Shown here: positions 33,933-46,788 of the stretch, piece by piece
How the letters are laid out: the number at the start of each line of letters is the position of its first letter
Numbering within the stretch: the stretch's first letter is position 1
NCBI RefSeq assembly: GCF_026914265.1
Contig: NC_069135.1
Location: 30,322,738 to 30,386,737 of the forward strand
Reading direction: 5' to 3'
Source: Mya arenaria
Taxonomy: Eukaryota; Mollusca; Bivalvia; Myida; Myidae
DNA: 64,000 nucleotides
Notes under the pieces: model-generated
Database searches by the model: none
What the model was told of the DNA's origin: nothing
The model's input: only the letters and a program-made list of their open reading frames with translations
Program-made: the position numbers and the translations under genes

Positions 33933-34845
33933 TTTTTTTCTTTTCTGAATTTCAAAAATTAAAAAGGTTTTTCGTCCACAATTAAGATGTTTTCTACGAA
34001 TTATTTTTTAAGTTAATGTTCCTAAAAGCAATCCGAAAAGTTTACGATATCAGAATTTGTTTGGTTCCTGGGTCTTGATGAGGCTGAATCGTCAATGAGC
34101 AGAGTTTATATTGTAGATGGATTTCCAATGGCAGTCTATCCACTTGGTAATATCCTCCAATCGGCGGTTATCTTGGAGGAATGGATGGAATTGGTGAGTT
34201 ATAAGAGCATCACAAAGTTATCATTTATACAGTGACCTCTAAATTACCACAGAAAATGCGTAACCTTAACTGATGATGCAAGCCACATTTCTATGTAAAT
34301 AATTCGGTATCGTAGTGGACTTAGCATAAATACCCACTCCTTGTCCTCAATGATAGGTATTAGATAAAAGAGAGAATAAAAAGAAAGTTTTTTATTAAAT
34401 GATTGACAGCGAGCGAATACAGGGTGGAGGGAGGGTACTAAAATACTCTAAACTCTTGTATCTGGTTTACTTTAATAACTCCCTTTAAAGTCATAGTATA
34501 ACACTACGGCGTCCAGCAACAAAATGGTTACTTCAAGCTAGGCTCCGCGCGCTTTATCTACATCTTGTATTTTGGCCTATGAGGGGTCACTTGTGATAGT
34601 TAATATTCGACCACCAGATGAAATATAACTTGTTCTAACTCAAAATGTGCAACATGTTTAACAATGTTGTTTCTTGCTTTATTTAACTTATCACAACATA
34701 AAGAGCCATACAAAGTCCAGTAATATTTGTAGGGGTTGATATTTGTGCTGATGTTGGGAAGTACAAGCTTGGTTACGTGAAGTCGGTGTTAACCAATACA
34801 TGCGAGATTACTTGATACTTAACTGACACTTACAGAACGTTAACC

Positions 34846-35204
34846 TTAAAGCTGCACTCTCACTGATTGAACGTTTTGACAACTTTTTTTATTTTTTGTC
34901 TTGGAGCGAGCCAATTTTGCGAGAATCCATGGAAACCAGTTATATAAGACTTCTGACAAATATTTTGCAGATTTTTGTATATAGTTAAAAAAATGATGTT
35001 TTATGCATTTTTCTTAAACCGTTAGTAACGATTTCAGCCATAAAACATTCATTTTCGATTGGAAATATTACAAACTACGATCTGATTTTTGTCAGCAAAC
35101 TTATGTCATTGGTTTGCAGATATTTATGCATAAATTTGCTCTTTCCAAGACAAAAAAATAAAAAAAGTTGTGAAAATGGTGTATCTGTTAGAGTGCAGCT
35201 TTAA
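34846..35204. mobile_element. TTAA-flanked fold-back MITE
   Basis: The element begins TTAAAGCTGCACTCTCAC and ends with the inverse, GAGTGCAGCTTTAA. Inverted arms of about 100 bp share a TTGTCTTGGA block and a poly-T/poly-A stretch. The length is 359 bp and there is no coding capacity. TTAA at both edges suggests a piggyBac-type target duplication, so this is probably a non-autonomous DNA transposon; that family assignment is inference. Confidence 0.8.
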
Positions 35205-35339
35205 TATACCACCAATAGTTGAATCATTGTGGATAAGTAATAAATGTTTTAGTATGTTGTTTTGAGTATAACGGTGTGCTCGCGTCCACGTGCTGTCTTT
35301 TCGGTTGGTTATCCACTATAACTTGTATTTTGTTCGAAG

Positions 35340-35510
35340 TACAGTCGAGCTTCGTTGGCTTGATACTTCGAGCCTCGGGAAATTCGAGCCAAGCGGAGGT
35401 GCTTCCATTTAGTAGAACATAAAATCAGTCCTTTGCATCCATTTCGAGCTAATGAGGAAATCGAGCTAAGCGAGTTCGAGTCAACGGGGTTTCCTCTCTT
35501 GTACAAACCT
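35340..35510. mobile_element. Short element with CAGTCGAGCTTCG end, possibly pogo/Tigger-like
   Basis: The stretch ACAGTCGAGCTTCGTTGGCT, followed by repeated GAGCC/GAGCT-AAGCGAG words and ending near TCGAGTCAACGGGGTTTCC, recalls the CAGTCGA-starting terminal repeats of pogo-type Tc1/mariner elements. The match is partial and no transposase is present. Confidence 0.3.
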
Positions 35511-36647
35511 AATATGCTTATGTTTTACTTTTTACGTTGTTTCTAAAGTACATTGTAGATAACTGAAATGACTTTGGCAATCAGTGTTATATTTCGAAAG
35601 TACAAGTGATTAGTCATTATACGAATTCATTTTTAATCTTTAACATAATTATATTGACTTTTGAGTTTAAAACATCATGATGTTTCTCCTGAATTTCTAT
35701 TTAGAGAAGTCCCGTATAACTATAATCAACACAACGTTGCCTCTAATTCAGTTTAGTCTACCATATATTCCCAATTTTGCTCTCTAATTCAAATGAAATG
35801 ATTTACAATATATAGTTATGGAGAGCCTCGTTATAATTAGTTCAAATTATAAGTTATAGCTAATGAATTTCCTTTTGCGTACTTTCTAATATAACTTTAT
35901 TTTTATGCCATGGAATTTTATTGAACACGATGATTTATTTTCGTTTAAAGTATTACCTAAAATAACTAGAAAGACGTAACAATCACGTCATGAAATTTTT
36001 GTCCCACCGTTGGAAGGCAGTGCCACTAGATGACACAAATTATTAATGAGTATACCTATGCTGACGTGCGTGGTTCTTCTTTTTATTTAAGTCATTTGAC
36101 TTTAATGATCAAAACAAAAAGGCATATGATTTGTGTAAAAATAATAAATATTAGAGATATTTTGGTGCACTTCTAAACAAGGGAATTTGTGATCACGTAT
36201 TTTTTAATTCAAAGACTGTAATAGTTGTACCTGTAAATAAATCATATGCAGTTGTTTTTTGGTGATTAAAGTCAAAATAAGGTGTGTATCTATCAAGTGT
36301 AAAACTATTATGTGCCCCCTATGAAGGGCATCGCTTGTGTTTTTGTTTTTTTTGTAAAATGCACTTTTTTGTATGGCGAAACAAAGTGTGGCAAATCAAG
36401 CTAAAAACTAAGATACGACAGGAACCCTTCAACAAATGTTTATACATGCTCAACAATTGTCTTTGAAATCCACGATTTTGAAAAGCGTTAGTAACGCGGT
36501 ATCAAAGAGTAAAACTGTTATAATAATATAAGTGTTTTCGGGTGCATTACCGGGGGAAAAATGGTGCCATAACATGAGCGAATCCCAATAGCTTTAGACC
36601 GTCTGACGAGTTGAATTATTGGACAAGTCTTGTAAACCGGTGCAGCT

Positions 36648-36692
36648 CCCCACCCCCCCCCCCCCCCTCCCAACCCCCCGCCCCCAACCCCC
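36648..36692. repeat. Cytosine-rich tract (G-quadruplex potential on the minus strand)
   Basis: Runs of three or more C are separated by A or T over about 45 bases. The complementary strand therefore has many G-runs and could form quadruplexes. It is probably a low-complexity tract with no known function. Confidence 0.6.
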
Positions 36693-38634
36693 AAACACCA
36701 CTTATTTCTGCACTGACATTCCAAACCTGTTACCACAACGTTTATTGGTTTAACCAATATATATTGAATAATTACTGAATATACTAATAAATTATGTGTT
36801 GTTACTGTTTTGTTTAAGTTAACTTTCTGGGATTACTTTGATGGGAATAAATGACCACATACTTAAATTGAAATGGAACAGCAATTCCAAGCCAAGAATA
36901 ACAACGGAAATTAGTTGACTTGCAAAAATAGTTTAAAGATATGCTGTTTTTTGCTTTTATGTGTTAAATCAGTATGCGTCCGGCCTTGAGCTTTGTAGTC
37001 AATTATTTTTTTCGTCGACCAAACCCCCAAATTAACAGATAATGTAATTCGATATACTAGAGTCGGATGTTTGTTTTTACTGATATCATTTATGATACAG
37101 GAACAATTATGCAATGTCCTTTCGTTCTAATATTAGCAGCTATCTTTGACACAGTGTCAGAGAAAAAACAGAGAGTCTCGTAGATTCGATCAGCGTTTCT
37201 CACCACCTATAGCTCACAGTTTATTTAAAGGCGAATTCTAGCAGGGAGGAGTACAATTTTGGTGTTCTTGATTTGAATCAATGAACGGGGTACAGAAATA
37301 CATTCATTAAGAACTTCAGAAACACCCCATCATTTTGACAATTGTAAACATTCGCCTATTTTTAAAGTGTCCCGCCAATATATTACATCTTAATGAAAAA
37401 CTGAAAAGTTGAGAAAATAAAGAGATTAGACATAAGCATTATGTTGCTCTTTATATTTGTTATTTCTTTGTATATATACTAGGTGTGGCCATGGTGTTCC
37501 TGGACACCTGTACTTTTGAAATATATAATGTAACCATAGTGCCTATTTTAGCTTAATATCTTTATTAATTGAAGGCACGTGCATTGGTAAGATTTGAATA
37601 CAGTCTCTAGATAAATAAATACAGATAATATTGTGTATGTTTATTTATCTATATAAATATGTGAGAGTTCGCGGCACAGTTGAAACATTAGAGTAAATAT
37701 TGTTTTAGATATTGCATTATCTTTTTAATAACACGACAATGAGCGCGAGTTTAACTACTGCATCGTGTGCACACCTTAAAACACGATATTAGGTTACAAT
37801 GACTAACGGTAATTACAGCCAATGTTGTGCTTTGTTGAAGGAACTAACAAAGGGCGATTGTTTCGACACGGTGTCCAAAGGGATGGTATTCTGTGTGCAC
37901 CCAGGCCGCGTCCGCTATCCGCGTTCGTTAAAATCGAGCCAGTTAAATAGTGATGGGTTTATTCAATGAGTCGGTGTCCGCTTTCGAGTCAGATACTTGT
38001 GCGCTAAAATTTCTCGATTTAAAGGCGGACGCGGATGTATATGTAGACAGGTATTGGTTTAGAAATATATATAAAGAGTGGTGAAATCCATTTTTATATG
38101 TACAAGTGATAAACCAATGTGCAGAAAAAACACATTATCATAAAGCAAAACATGTTTTTGTATCATTATTTGCGACTATTGAAATAAAGTACCGGTATAA
38201 TTAGCAGGTGGTATGTGTACTCAGATATACGACTTTTCTTTATTCTATTTGCGGACACATGGAATCACTCCTACGCACAGGGTACAGAAGGTAGAAATTC
38301 AGCTCTCTATATGATTATCAAATGTTGCTGTACCTGAGCTACTAACCTGGCCAACTGTGCGCAAGAGTGGAATACGGTTTCCGTTTGAATGCGGATGTCG
38401 GATGCGGAGACCGGATAAAGAAATCGTGGTCGTGGACTATCGGCTAAACATCGGACATGAATGTGAAATATATATATAAAAAACTGCTAAGAATTCTATT
38501 CATAAAAACGTGAGTGTTCAGTAGTATATGCCCATAGCTTCTGGAAGGAGGCGTGAAGTAGCTTCAACAGTCAACATACGGTAGGACGATTGTTATATTA
38601 TATATTGATAGTAGTGGTTGTGGTTGAAGTAGTT

Positions 38635-38715
38635 GTAGTAGTAGTAGCAGCAGCAGCAGCAGCAGTAGCAGTAGCATTGCAGCAGTAGCAGAAGCAGCAG
38701 CAGTAGATGGGGCAG
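38635..38715. repeat. AGC/AGT trinucleotide repeat
   Basis: Imperfect tandem AGT and AGC triplets cover about 80 bases. Frames reading poly-Leu/Ala on the minus strand come from this tract. Confidence 0.75.
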
Positions 38716-39459
38716 TTGCAACAGAGACCAGTAGTAGCAGTAAACATGGGCCAAATCTTTTAGTTTTGTACGGATGGTGGTCGGACAAAGTCGGTTAAAT
38801 TCCGTTGGTCAGATATCAAATGAGCTATATTTGTCATTATTGAGACCATTTGTCATTTCCTTTATACAGTGTACTAGATATACATGTATATATATATGTG
38901 TGTGTGTGTGTGTGTCTGTGTTTCGCCTCACGTTTTTTCTGGCTCAAAGTCAGAAAATCTCGATTGGAAAAAAATATAACTGAACCTTGCATTAAGATAG
39001 AATTATTTTATATCAAAATATCTTTCTAGGCACATATTAAAACGTGCAATAGTAAGATAAAAATAATACTAATGATAATAATAAGTATGCAGACAAAAAT
39101 AGGTACAGACAAAACTTTTTTAATTAGACGTTATGTCTAATTTATGTACTTGCGGCGAAGTTTTAACCGATTGGCACATTCTTTTAGTTACTTCACAATA
39201 TCTTAATTATTGTTGAAACATATTTTTCCATAAAGCTTTGTCATGAAAACTTTTAATTAACTACTCATTTTTGCTTTATATATGATTGAGTTTTAAACCA
39301 GATGGAACGTTAAAAGCAAAAAATGCTGGAAAATTAATTCAGATCTGCAGAATAGAAACTTCATCTTAACAATCGAGCACGTCACTTAGCCGGACGTCGA
39401 ATGGCTGATCGTTCATGTTCGTGAGATTTTACTGGCTAGAGGTTTCGATTGTTGACCAA

Positions 39460-39542
39460 CCAATTTTAGAAGTTTGATTTCTGGTTTGTTTATGTTTACA
39501 ACATCCACGTGATTCTTTTGTTTGATGCCGCAGTCTTAAGGT
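39460..39542 (+). promoter_or_regulatory. Candidate promoter / non-coding first exon region of NF-YB
   Basis: The first coding exon of NF-YB starts five bases after a splice acceptor, so a non-coding first exon must lie upstream. This stretch holds a CCAAT box at 39460-39464, an E-box CACGTG at 39506-39511 and a donor-like AAG|GTATCA at 39540/39541. The assignment is weak and rests only on these motifs and their position. Confidence 0.2.
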
Positions 39543-40587
39543 ATCATCAATATCGCGAAGTTTTCATAAAATGGGAGTAAGAAAGTACGACTTGCAACAA
39601 ACAAAAGACTAATTTCAAATTTATCACTTTAATTTCCTTTACGTGTTCGTACTTACCGGGGATTCCCGCAAAATGGTAACCGACCAACCGGTGAAGATAA
39701 TTTGTTCACCAAAATAAATAACGGAAAAGGACTATTTAGTATTATATAATTCAGTGGACACACAAAAACAGAAATATTGTTTTGACATTTTTAACTTTTT
39801 AAAACTAGGTCATTCACATTATTATTACAGTATAAAAACAACAACTGTTTATTGAAATAATGTTGATTCCTGTTACATGATATTTTTGGCTCAGTGCAGG
39901 CTTTATCCCCACTTCCGCTTCTGAATAAGTGTACATCAAAAGGACAAGTTTGTTATACATTCCTTTAGTGGATAAGTAGAAATTTTGAATTAAGCTTGTC
40001 ACATTATTTATTCAAAGACAAAGTAGCGACCAGTACCGGTTAAAGCCTTGGTGCCATTGGCATGAAAATTGTTCAACCTTACCCAGCAACACTACCCGGG
40101 TTGAGTCCATATAAACAGCTGCTTCAGAGTCTTTGACAACTTTTGTTTTGGCAACTCTTTTAGAGAACACAATAAATATCCAAATGTTAACAAAAAAATT
40201 CTCTAAACATTATTTTGGCTACCCCCAGTTTCTTAATAACTTTGGGAAAAACCATTCCAAAAAGAAACATAACCAAACAGTTTTCTTATGTTTGATTATA
40301 TTTTAAGAAAAAGTGTAAAATTGTAACAGGCAAAACACTGATTTGAACCGTCATTTTTGGCTGCAAGCCGGTTCTAATCGAGATCCCTGTACCCACATGT
40401 GTTATAAAGCTCATAACTCTGAATCTTACTTCGGAATAAATGATTGCTGAGTAATGCACCTTTTCTACAAAGAAACAACCAAAACATACATATACTGTCA
40501 CGAATTTGCTCTGCTATTGTTTATACTACCCATTCAAATAAAACAAACTTGAATTATTAATGGTGTCTGCCCCTAATTTCAGCAAGT

Positions 40588-43500
40588 ATGGACGGGGGAG
40601 GGGACGCACAAGGTGAGAACAGCCTCACAGACTCGTTCTTCCCATCTGGGGGTGAACACATAAACATTGAAGGTGAGTGTATTTACTAATTTTCAATGAA
40701 GCTAAAGTCATGAACTCAGAAGCTATGAGACATGTTCATTAATATTAATATAATAATATGATGTCTGTAAATGTTCCTCTGATATGAATGTGTTTGGCAC
40801 ATTGTGACTGTTAAATATTACTTATGGTAATTATTGAGAGTTACAGATAAGTTTTCCAATATATTTGAGTATTACTCCACACTTTTGAAAAGATAGGGTA
40901 TCTCACATTTTAAATGAGTATTTTAAGTTTTTATTACCCCATCGCTTTGATTTAAATTGAGTAACAACAATTAACAATTTTCGTTCATTAGTTTTAACAA
41001 TGACTAGGAAAACTATGTATGACATTAACAATCTAATCAATTGATGACCCTGCAATGCCTTTAACATGGCACAACAGCACTGACTCTGTAAATAATGTAG
41101 CCAATATGTCACCAACTATTTTTGACGATGATGGTCCCACCGTGGGTTTAAATAATGTGTAAATTACTTTTGACTGATTTGGTAGTATCTTTTTCGACCA
41201 ATCTTTCTTGACATAATTGCGGTAAAGCTTGCATATGAACACACAAGTTTCTGACTATAATCTTATTTACTCCTTAATCAATGGAAAGCATCTTTAATCA
41301 AACCCTGAGGTCTTCAATTATTTCTGGCTTGCTTCCGGAAAATAATGGAAACCATTAACTATTTGTAACTGTGTTTCATGTTCAGCAAGGCCAATAACTC
41401 TGACTTTAATAAGTGTAATATATGTCCCTTATTTGACTGAGAAAAAAAGCATTGGTGTGCTCTGGTTAATTATAGTTTTTCTACATGTGACTAAAAGAAA
41501 TTAAATATACTGATCAATTAATAAACAAGGATTTTTTCTTTTGAATGAAGTATGGATTATCATAATTATAGATGTAATCATGTATAAGACTTTAAAATGT
41601 TTGTGTTATCCAGGTGATGGAGATGAGGGTGAGGAAGGCGGTGACCATGATGACATGCCCAAAGAACTTGAAGTGCCACTCAGAGAACAGGTATACTATA
41701 ACCACTTGTCCATTAGTAGAGGTTAACCTTCTTGTCTGACTGAAATCCATGAAATAATAAAATATGTGATGTAGGTGTAGATCTATCATTGAAGAGGTTG
41801 TGGGTTAGATTCCACAGACAATTTTTTATGGCTTCACAAAATGGCCACCAGTACAGACAAACCTGGTTTTTACACAGGAAATGTAGGTGTCTCACAATTA
41901 AGCAGTGTAAACTAGGTACTTAAAATCACAAGATATTCTACTGGATATTGCTCATATAGCATGAACATTCTCTCACTAAGTATGCAGAAATGTTCTTTAC
42001 CAAATGTTTTGGCCAATACTTTATTGACTTGACTAAATCACTTGATGTATGATGCCTTTTCTTTGTTTTTAGGACAGATTTCTACCCATTGCAAATGTTG
42101 CAAGAATAATGAAGAATTCTGTACCGAAAACTGGCAAGGTATGTACAATGGTAAGCCTGTTTTCAGTGACTTAAGTTTTAAATAATTTAGTAGTTCTTGA
42201 ATAAATGATAAGTTGTATTATATAAAGTAATAAACATATGAAAAAAGTCACTTAAGAAAGTTGGCATTAATAGGAAAAAATCTAAGGTGAGAGTGATTTA
42301 GTGGTATAGGTGTCTGCTTCTAAAGCCAGGGACTGTGGGTTCCCTCCCCATCAGGGTGAGGTTTGTCTAGTGGTATAGGTGTCTGCTTCTAAAGCCAGGG
42401 ACTGTGGGTTCCCTCCCCACCAGGGTGAGGTTTGTCTAGTGGTATAGGTGTCCGCTTCTAAAGCCAGGGACTGTGGGTTCCCTCCCCACCAGGGTGAGGT
42501 TTGTCTAGTGGTATAGGTGTCTGCTTCTAAAGCCAGGGACTGTGGGCTCCCTCCCCACCAGGGTGAGGTTTGCCTAGTGGTATAGGTGTCTGCTTCTAAA
42601 GCCAGGGACTGTGGGTTCCCTCCCCACCAGGGTGAGGTTTGTCTAGTGGTATAGGTGTCTGCTTCTAAAGCCAGGGACTGTGGGCTCCCTCCCCACCAGG
42701 GTGAGGTTTGCCTAGTGGTATAGGTGTCTGCTTCTAAAGCCAGGGACTGTGGGTTCCCTCCCCACCAGGGTGAGGTTTGTCTAGTGGTATAGGTGTCTGC
42801 TTCTAAAGCCAGGGACTGTGGGTTCCCTCCCCACCAGGGTGAGGTTTGTCTAGTGGTATAGGTGTCTGCTTCTAAAGCCAGGGACTGTGGGTTCCCTCCC
42901 CACCAGGGTGAGGTTTGTCTAGTGGTATAAGTGTGCACCACATACACCAGAGGTTATGAGTTCCATCCCCACCAGGGTGAGATTGGTCTAGTGGTATAGG
43001 TGACTGCCTTTCATTGCAAAGGTTATAGGGTCGGGCCCGACAGGGTGAGAGTGGTGTAGTGGTATAGGTGACTTCCTTTTAACCCAGAGGTTGTGGGCTT
43101 CAGGTCCGACACAGAGTGGTCTAGTGGTGTAGGTGTCTGTCTCTGATCCAAGAGGTTGTTGGTTCAAGCCTCCCTAAGGGCACATTATGTTGTCCTCTCA
43201 CAAAGTACACAAGTTCTGGTTTCTCAGAAGGAAACTGATCGTGTCTTTTTATGATCAAGCTAAAATTTTGCATAAACTGGTACAAACTAAAACAAATCAA
43301 AAAAATAAGATGTGTCTGATTTGATCAAATTTAATACCAAATGACCCCAACATCTTAAGCATGACAGGTTCAAGAATCCTTTTTCATTTATTGAAATAAG
43401 TTGCTTTTACTAAAGTCTTGATTTTGCATAACAAGCAGTAGAATGGAGAATATTACATAATTTATACAAGAACAAAAGCAGTGAGCTCAATCCTGTTAAG

Positions 43501-46500
43501 TTTGTTCAAGAAATCAGGGCCATGTGTTGTTTACCGATAATAATTTTCCTGACAAAGTAACTCATTGTAAATTTAAAGAATACATCTAAATGCACTGAAT
43601 AGTTTGCTTGTAAAGTTTGAATGTGTTCCAGATTGCTAAAGACGCCAAGGAGTGTGTTCAGGAGTGTGTGTCTGAGTTTATCAGCTTCATCACCAGCGAG
43701 TACCCTTTTTACCTTTAATACCTGAAAAAGTGTGTAATGCTTTATTGTAGAGCAAGTCATTTTCAGATCTTTCAGTGTCAAACCTGTTTGCTTCAGAGTT
43801 TCAAATTACCGGCTAGTTGACAATTCATTAACCTAAAAAATTCTCCAAATATGCTTAAATCATAATGTTTAGTTTCTTAAACCCATATTTCCATTTCAAT
43901 TGCCAGAGAAGCTTTCCAAGAGATCCATGTACATATCGGTTTATAAAGGCTTGTAATTAGACGATAATTGTAAGGCTCAATAATAATTTTAAAGGTAATA
44001 AATTTAAAAGTTAGAATGAAAAAATGAGATCAAGCAAAATATAAAAAAAATATCTAATGACACAATTGACTTTCAGTAATCATTTGTCTGTCAAGAACTT
44101 CACTGATGAGCATTACTCTGAAGATTTTTAACTCTTAGGCAAGTCATTCTTGAGTTATGGCCCTTGAAATAATCCAGTAATAAACACATGTATTAATGTG
44201 TATTTCGGTGGACAAATCTGTTAAATTTCTTACAATTTGTTTTTAAATGGATTGATTTTCCCTATATCAGAATCGTCAGTCCATTCTATCTACAACATTG
44301 GCTGCCGATGTGAAGGCATGTTGGTACTAGCTGTTGCTGAATCACCAAAATTCGGTTTTCATAAACTTTTCCCTTTTATTCTTGCCGTTTTGAAGGAGTA
44401 ACTAAAATCTATTGCTTTTCTAAGTACACATATTAGGCAAGAGAATCTTTTCAATAATCATACAAAGATATTGCATAAAGTTTCATTTTCCTTAACTGGT
44501 TACACAGAGCAAGTGAAAGATGTTTTCAGGAGAAGCGAAAAACTATCAATGGGGAGGATATTCTATTTGCCATGTCCACCCTCGGCTTTGACAGCTACGT
44601 GGAGCCACTCAAGATGTACCTGCAGAAATATAGAGAGGTAAGCAGGCTTTATGTTTCCATTAATATGTGAGTTGTTTGCAGATTTCTGTGGGTCTAATGG
44701 CCATGTAAAAATTCAGTTTTATTTAGTATTGACACTCCAGTTTTGTTAAAAAGTAAAGCCAAAGGTGCTTTTAGAATGGCAGTGCTACTGCCTAGAGGGG
44801 CCCCTAAACATCTTGCTGAGATTTTGTTTTTGTCTTTTTTGTTTAAACTATTTATTTTACAATGATTTAGAGGAAAGTTATGTTAATTTATACTAAGTCA
44901 CTCTTTTTGGCACGATGTTGCCAGAGAATAAAGTCTTGTAAGGTGGGGGAACTGGAGAACCTAGAAGAAAAACAACACTTGTCCAGTAGGATGACTACCT
45001 TCCAAACTGCGCATAAATGACAACCAAAATGGTTTCAGCCCTTCAGACACCTGGTCAATTATATCCCTGATTATAACTTATGTTGAAAAAATATTTCTTG
45101 TCTGGATGTACATGTGCACTACTTTTCTTCCGTTATGTCATGAAGGTATATGTACATTGCACCAATTTAAAATGATGTATATATGAGTATGTTAGCAAAC
45201 AAAAAGTGATTAATGTGAATATTAATTAGTTAAGTACAAATTTACAGTAAGATTTTGCAAACAACTTTTAAACTCAACTGCTTTCTTGTATGTGTTGGTA
45301 CATGCACATACTATTACATACACTATGGTTCAGGCGGTGTTTCACAACATGTATTAATTGTAATGGCATGTGCTAAAATGAGTCCTCTGGAAAAAGTCTC
45401 ATGGAGAGAAAATGATAGGGATGTAACCATGAGACCAATATATTGGCAATAATTGAGAAAAAAAATACTGACATGACGAAAAGAATTTTCATTAGAATGT
45501 TCAAGAATTTTCTGGTTGTCTCCTTAGGAAGAACAGTTCTTTGAAGATCAAAACTGTCACTTTTTGTCCTTGTGCAAAAGTACAGACCTATGCTTTATTT
45601 TTCTGGAAAAAGTATAATTTTGTAAAGAATGTATTGATCAATATTAAAAAGGAAAAAAGAACGGTATTGTAAATTTAATGTGTAATGTTTTACAATATTT
45701 TCTCTTTTATCGCATTGTTATAGGCAACCTTATAGGCAACCTGTATAAGTCCGACCTTCTTTGTTACATCATTTATGACAACATACGAATTATAGAATAC
45801 ATTATCATGTTTGATTGCCAGATGAGCAATTTAAATGGAAATAGTGCCCTTATCCTCGACACTCTTGGCAACCGGCCCTCTCTCATAGCGGGGCTAGTAA
45901 GTACTGTAGGGGCTGAGTTCAGGCTCAGGGGTCGTTTCAATGAAGGAGATTAGTCATTACTTCAAAAACTGTTTAAACATCACTAATGGCAAAATTTTTA
46001 TTTTATTTCTTCAAGTTTGTGTTTATATTCAATGTTTGCTCCAGTTGAATTCATATAAATATGTAGCAAACGAACAAAACTATGGCATTTAGATAAGTTG
46101 AATTTACAACCAAAATAGACTAAGAACTTTATTGAAACTGCCCCTGCCTCCCTGTGGGGGACCTGCGGATTGAGGTTGACACCTCTGAGGTAAATGGACT
46201 ACAAGTATTATTAGAGCCAATTTGAGCCAATCATTTTGTGCACTCCATTTTGATGGGGGTGACTTGAGGTGATTTATTTGGCTGTGAAATCATACATGTA
46301 CTTAATTATCCAGACCTGAGTTTCAAACATAAACTACAATGTACAAGCTGGTTGTAGTTAAGGTATTAATAGATTTTTTTTTAAAGATTTTGAATCCAAA
46401 CCTTAGTAACAATACTTGTAGTTTATTTAGCTAAGAGTCTCAGCTCAGCCTGGAATTTGCCTTTCAACTGTTGAGGAGACGGTTAGTTTGTAATCCTGTT

Positions 46501-46700
46501 TCATCCAATAATACTACTGTTAAAATGTACTAGTTCCTTTCTCAGGTCGTTATCTAACAAACTGTTTTGCTATGTGAATAAAAGTTTGGTGATATGGCAT
46601 TTTCAGGCACATGTTCTACTACTCTGTTGCTATTGTTTTGCTAATATGTTTCGTTACTTTTGAAACCATTTTCAAAAATCTGTACGTAGGATATTTAAAA

Positions 46701-46788
<88 letters not shown>

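Larger units (their letters stand above)
35520..39400. other. Intergenic region with simple repeats
   Basis: No gene was recognised between the MITE cluster and the candidate NF-YB promoter. It holds a C-rich tract at 36648-36692, an inverted pair of GCGTCCGC/GCGGACGC words at about 37903-38036, an AGC/AGT trinucleotide tract at about 38635-38715 and a TG run at about 38898-38914. The trinucleotide tract creates minus-strand poly-Leu/Ala frames that are not genes. Confidence 0.45.

Noticed and set aside
38564-38788. Poly-Leu/Ala minus-strand frame
   Set aside because: It comes from the AGC/AGT trinucleotide tract.
42351-42947. A 198-codon minus-strand frame encoding a repeated 23-residue peptide
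   Set aside because: It is produced by the 69-bp tRNA-like array, whose unit length is divisible by three. It has no splice or start context and runs opposite to NF-YB.
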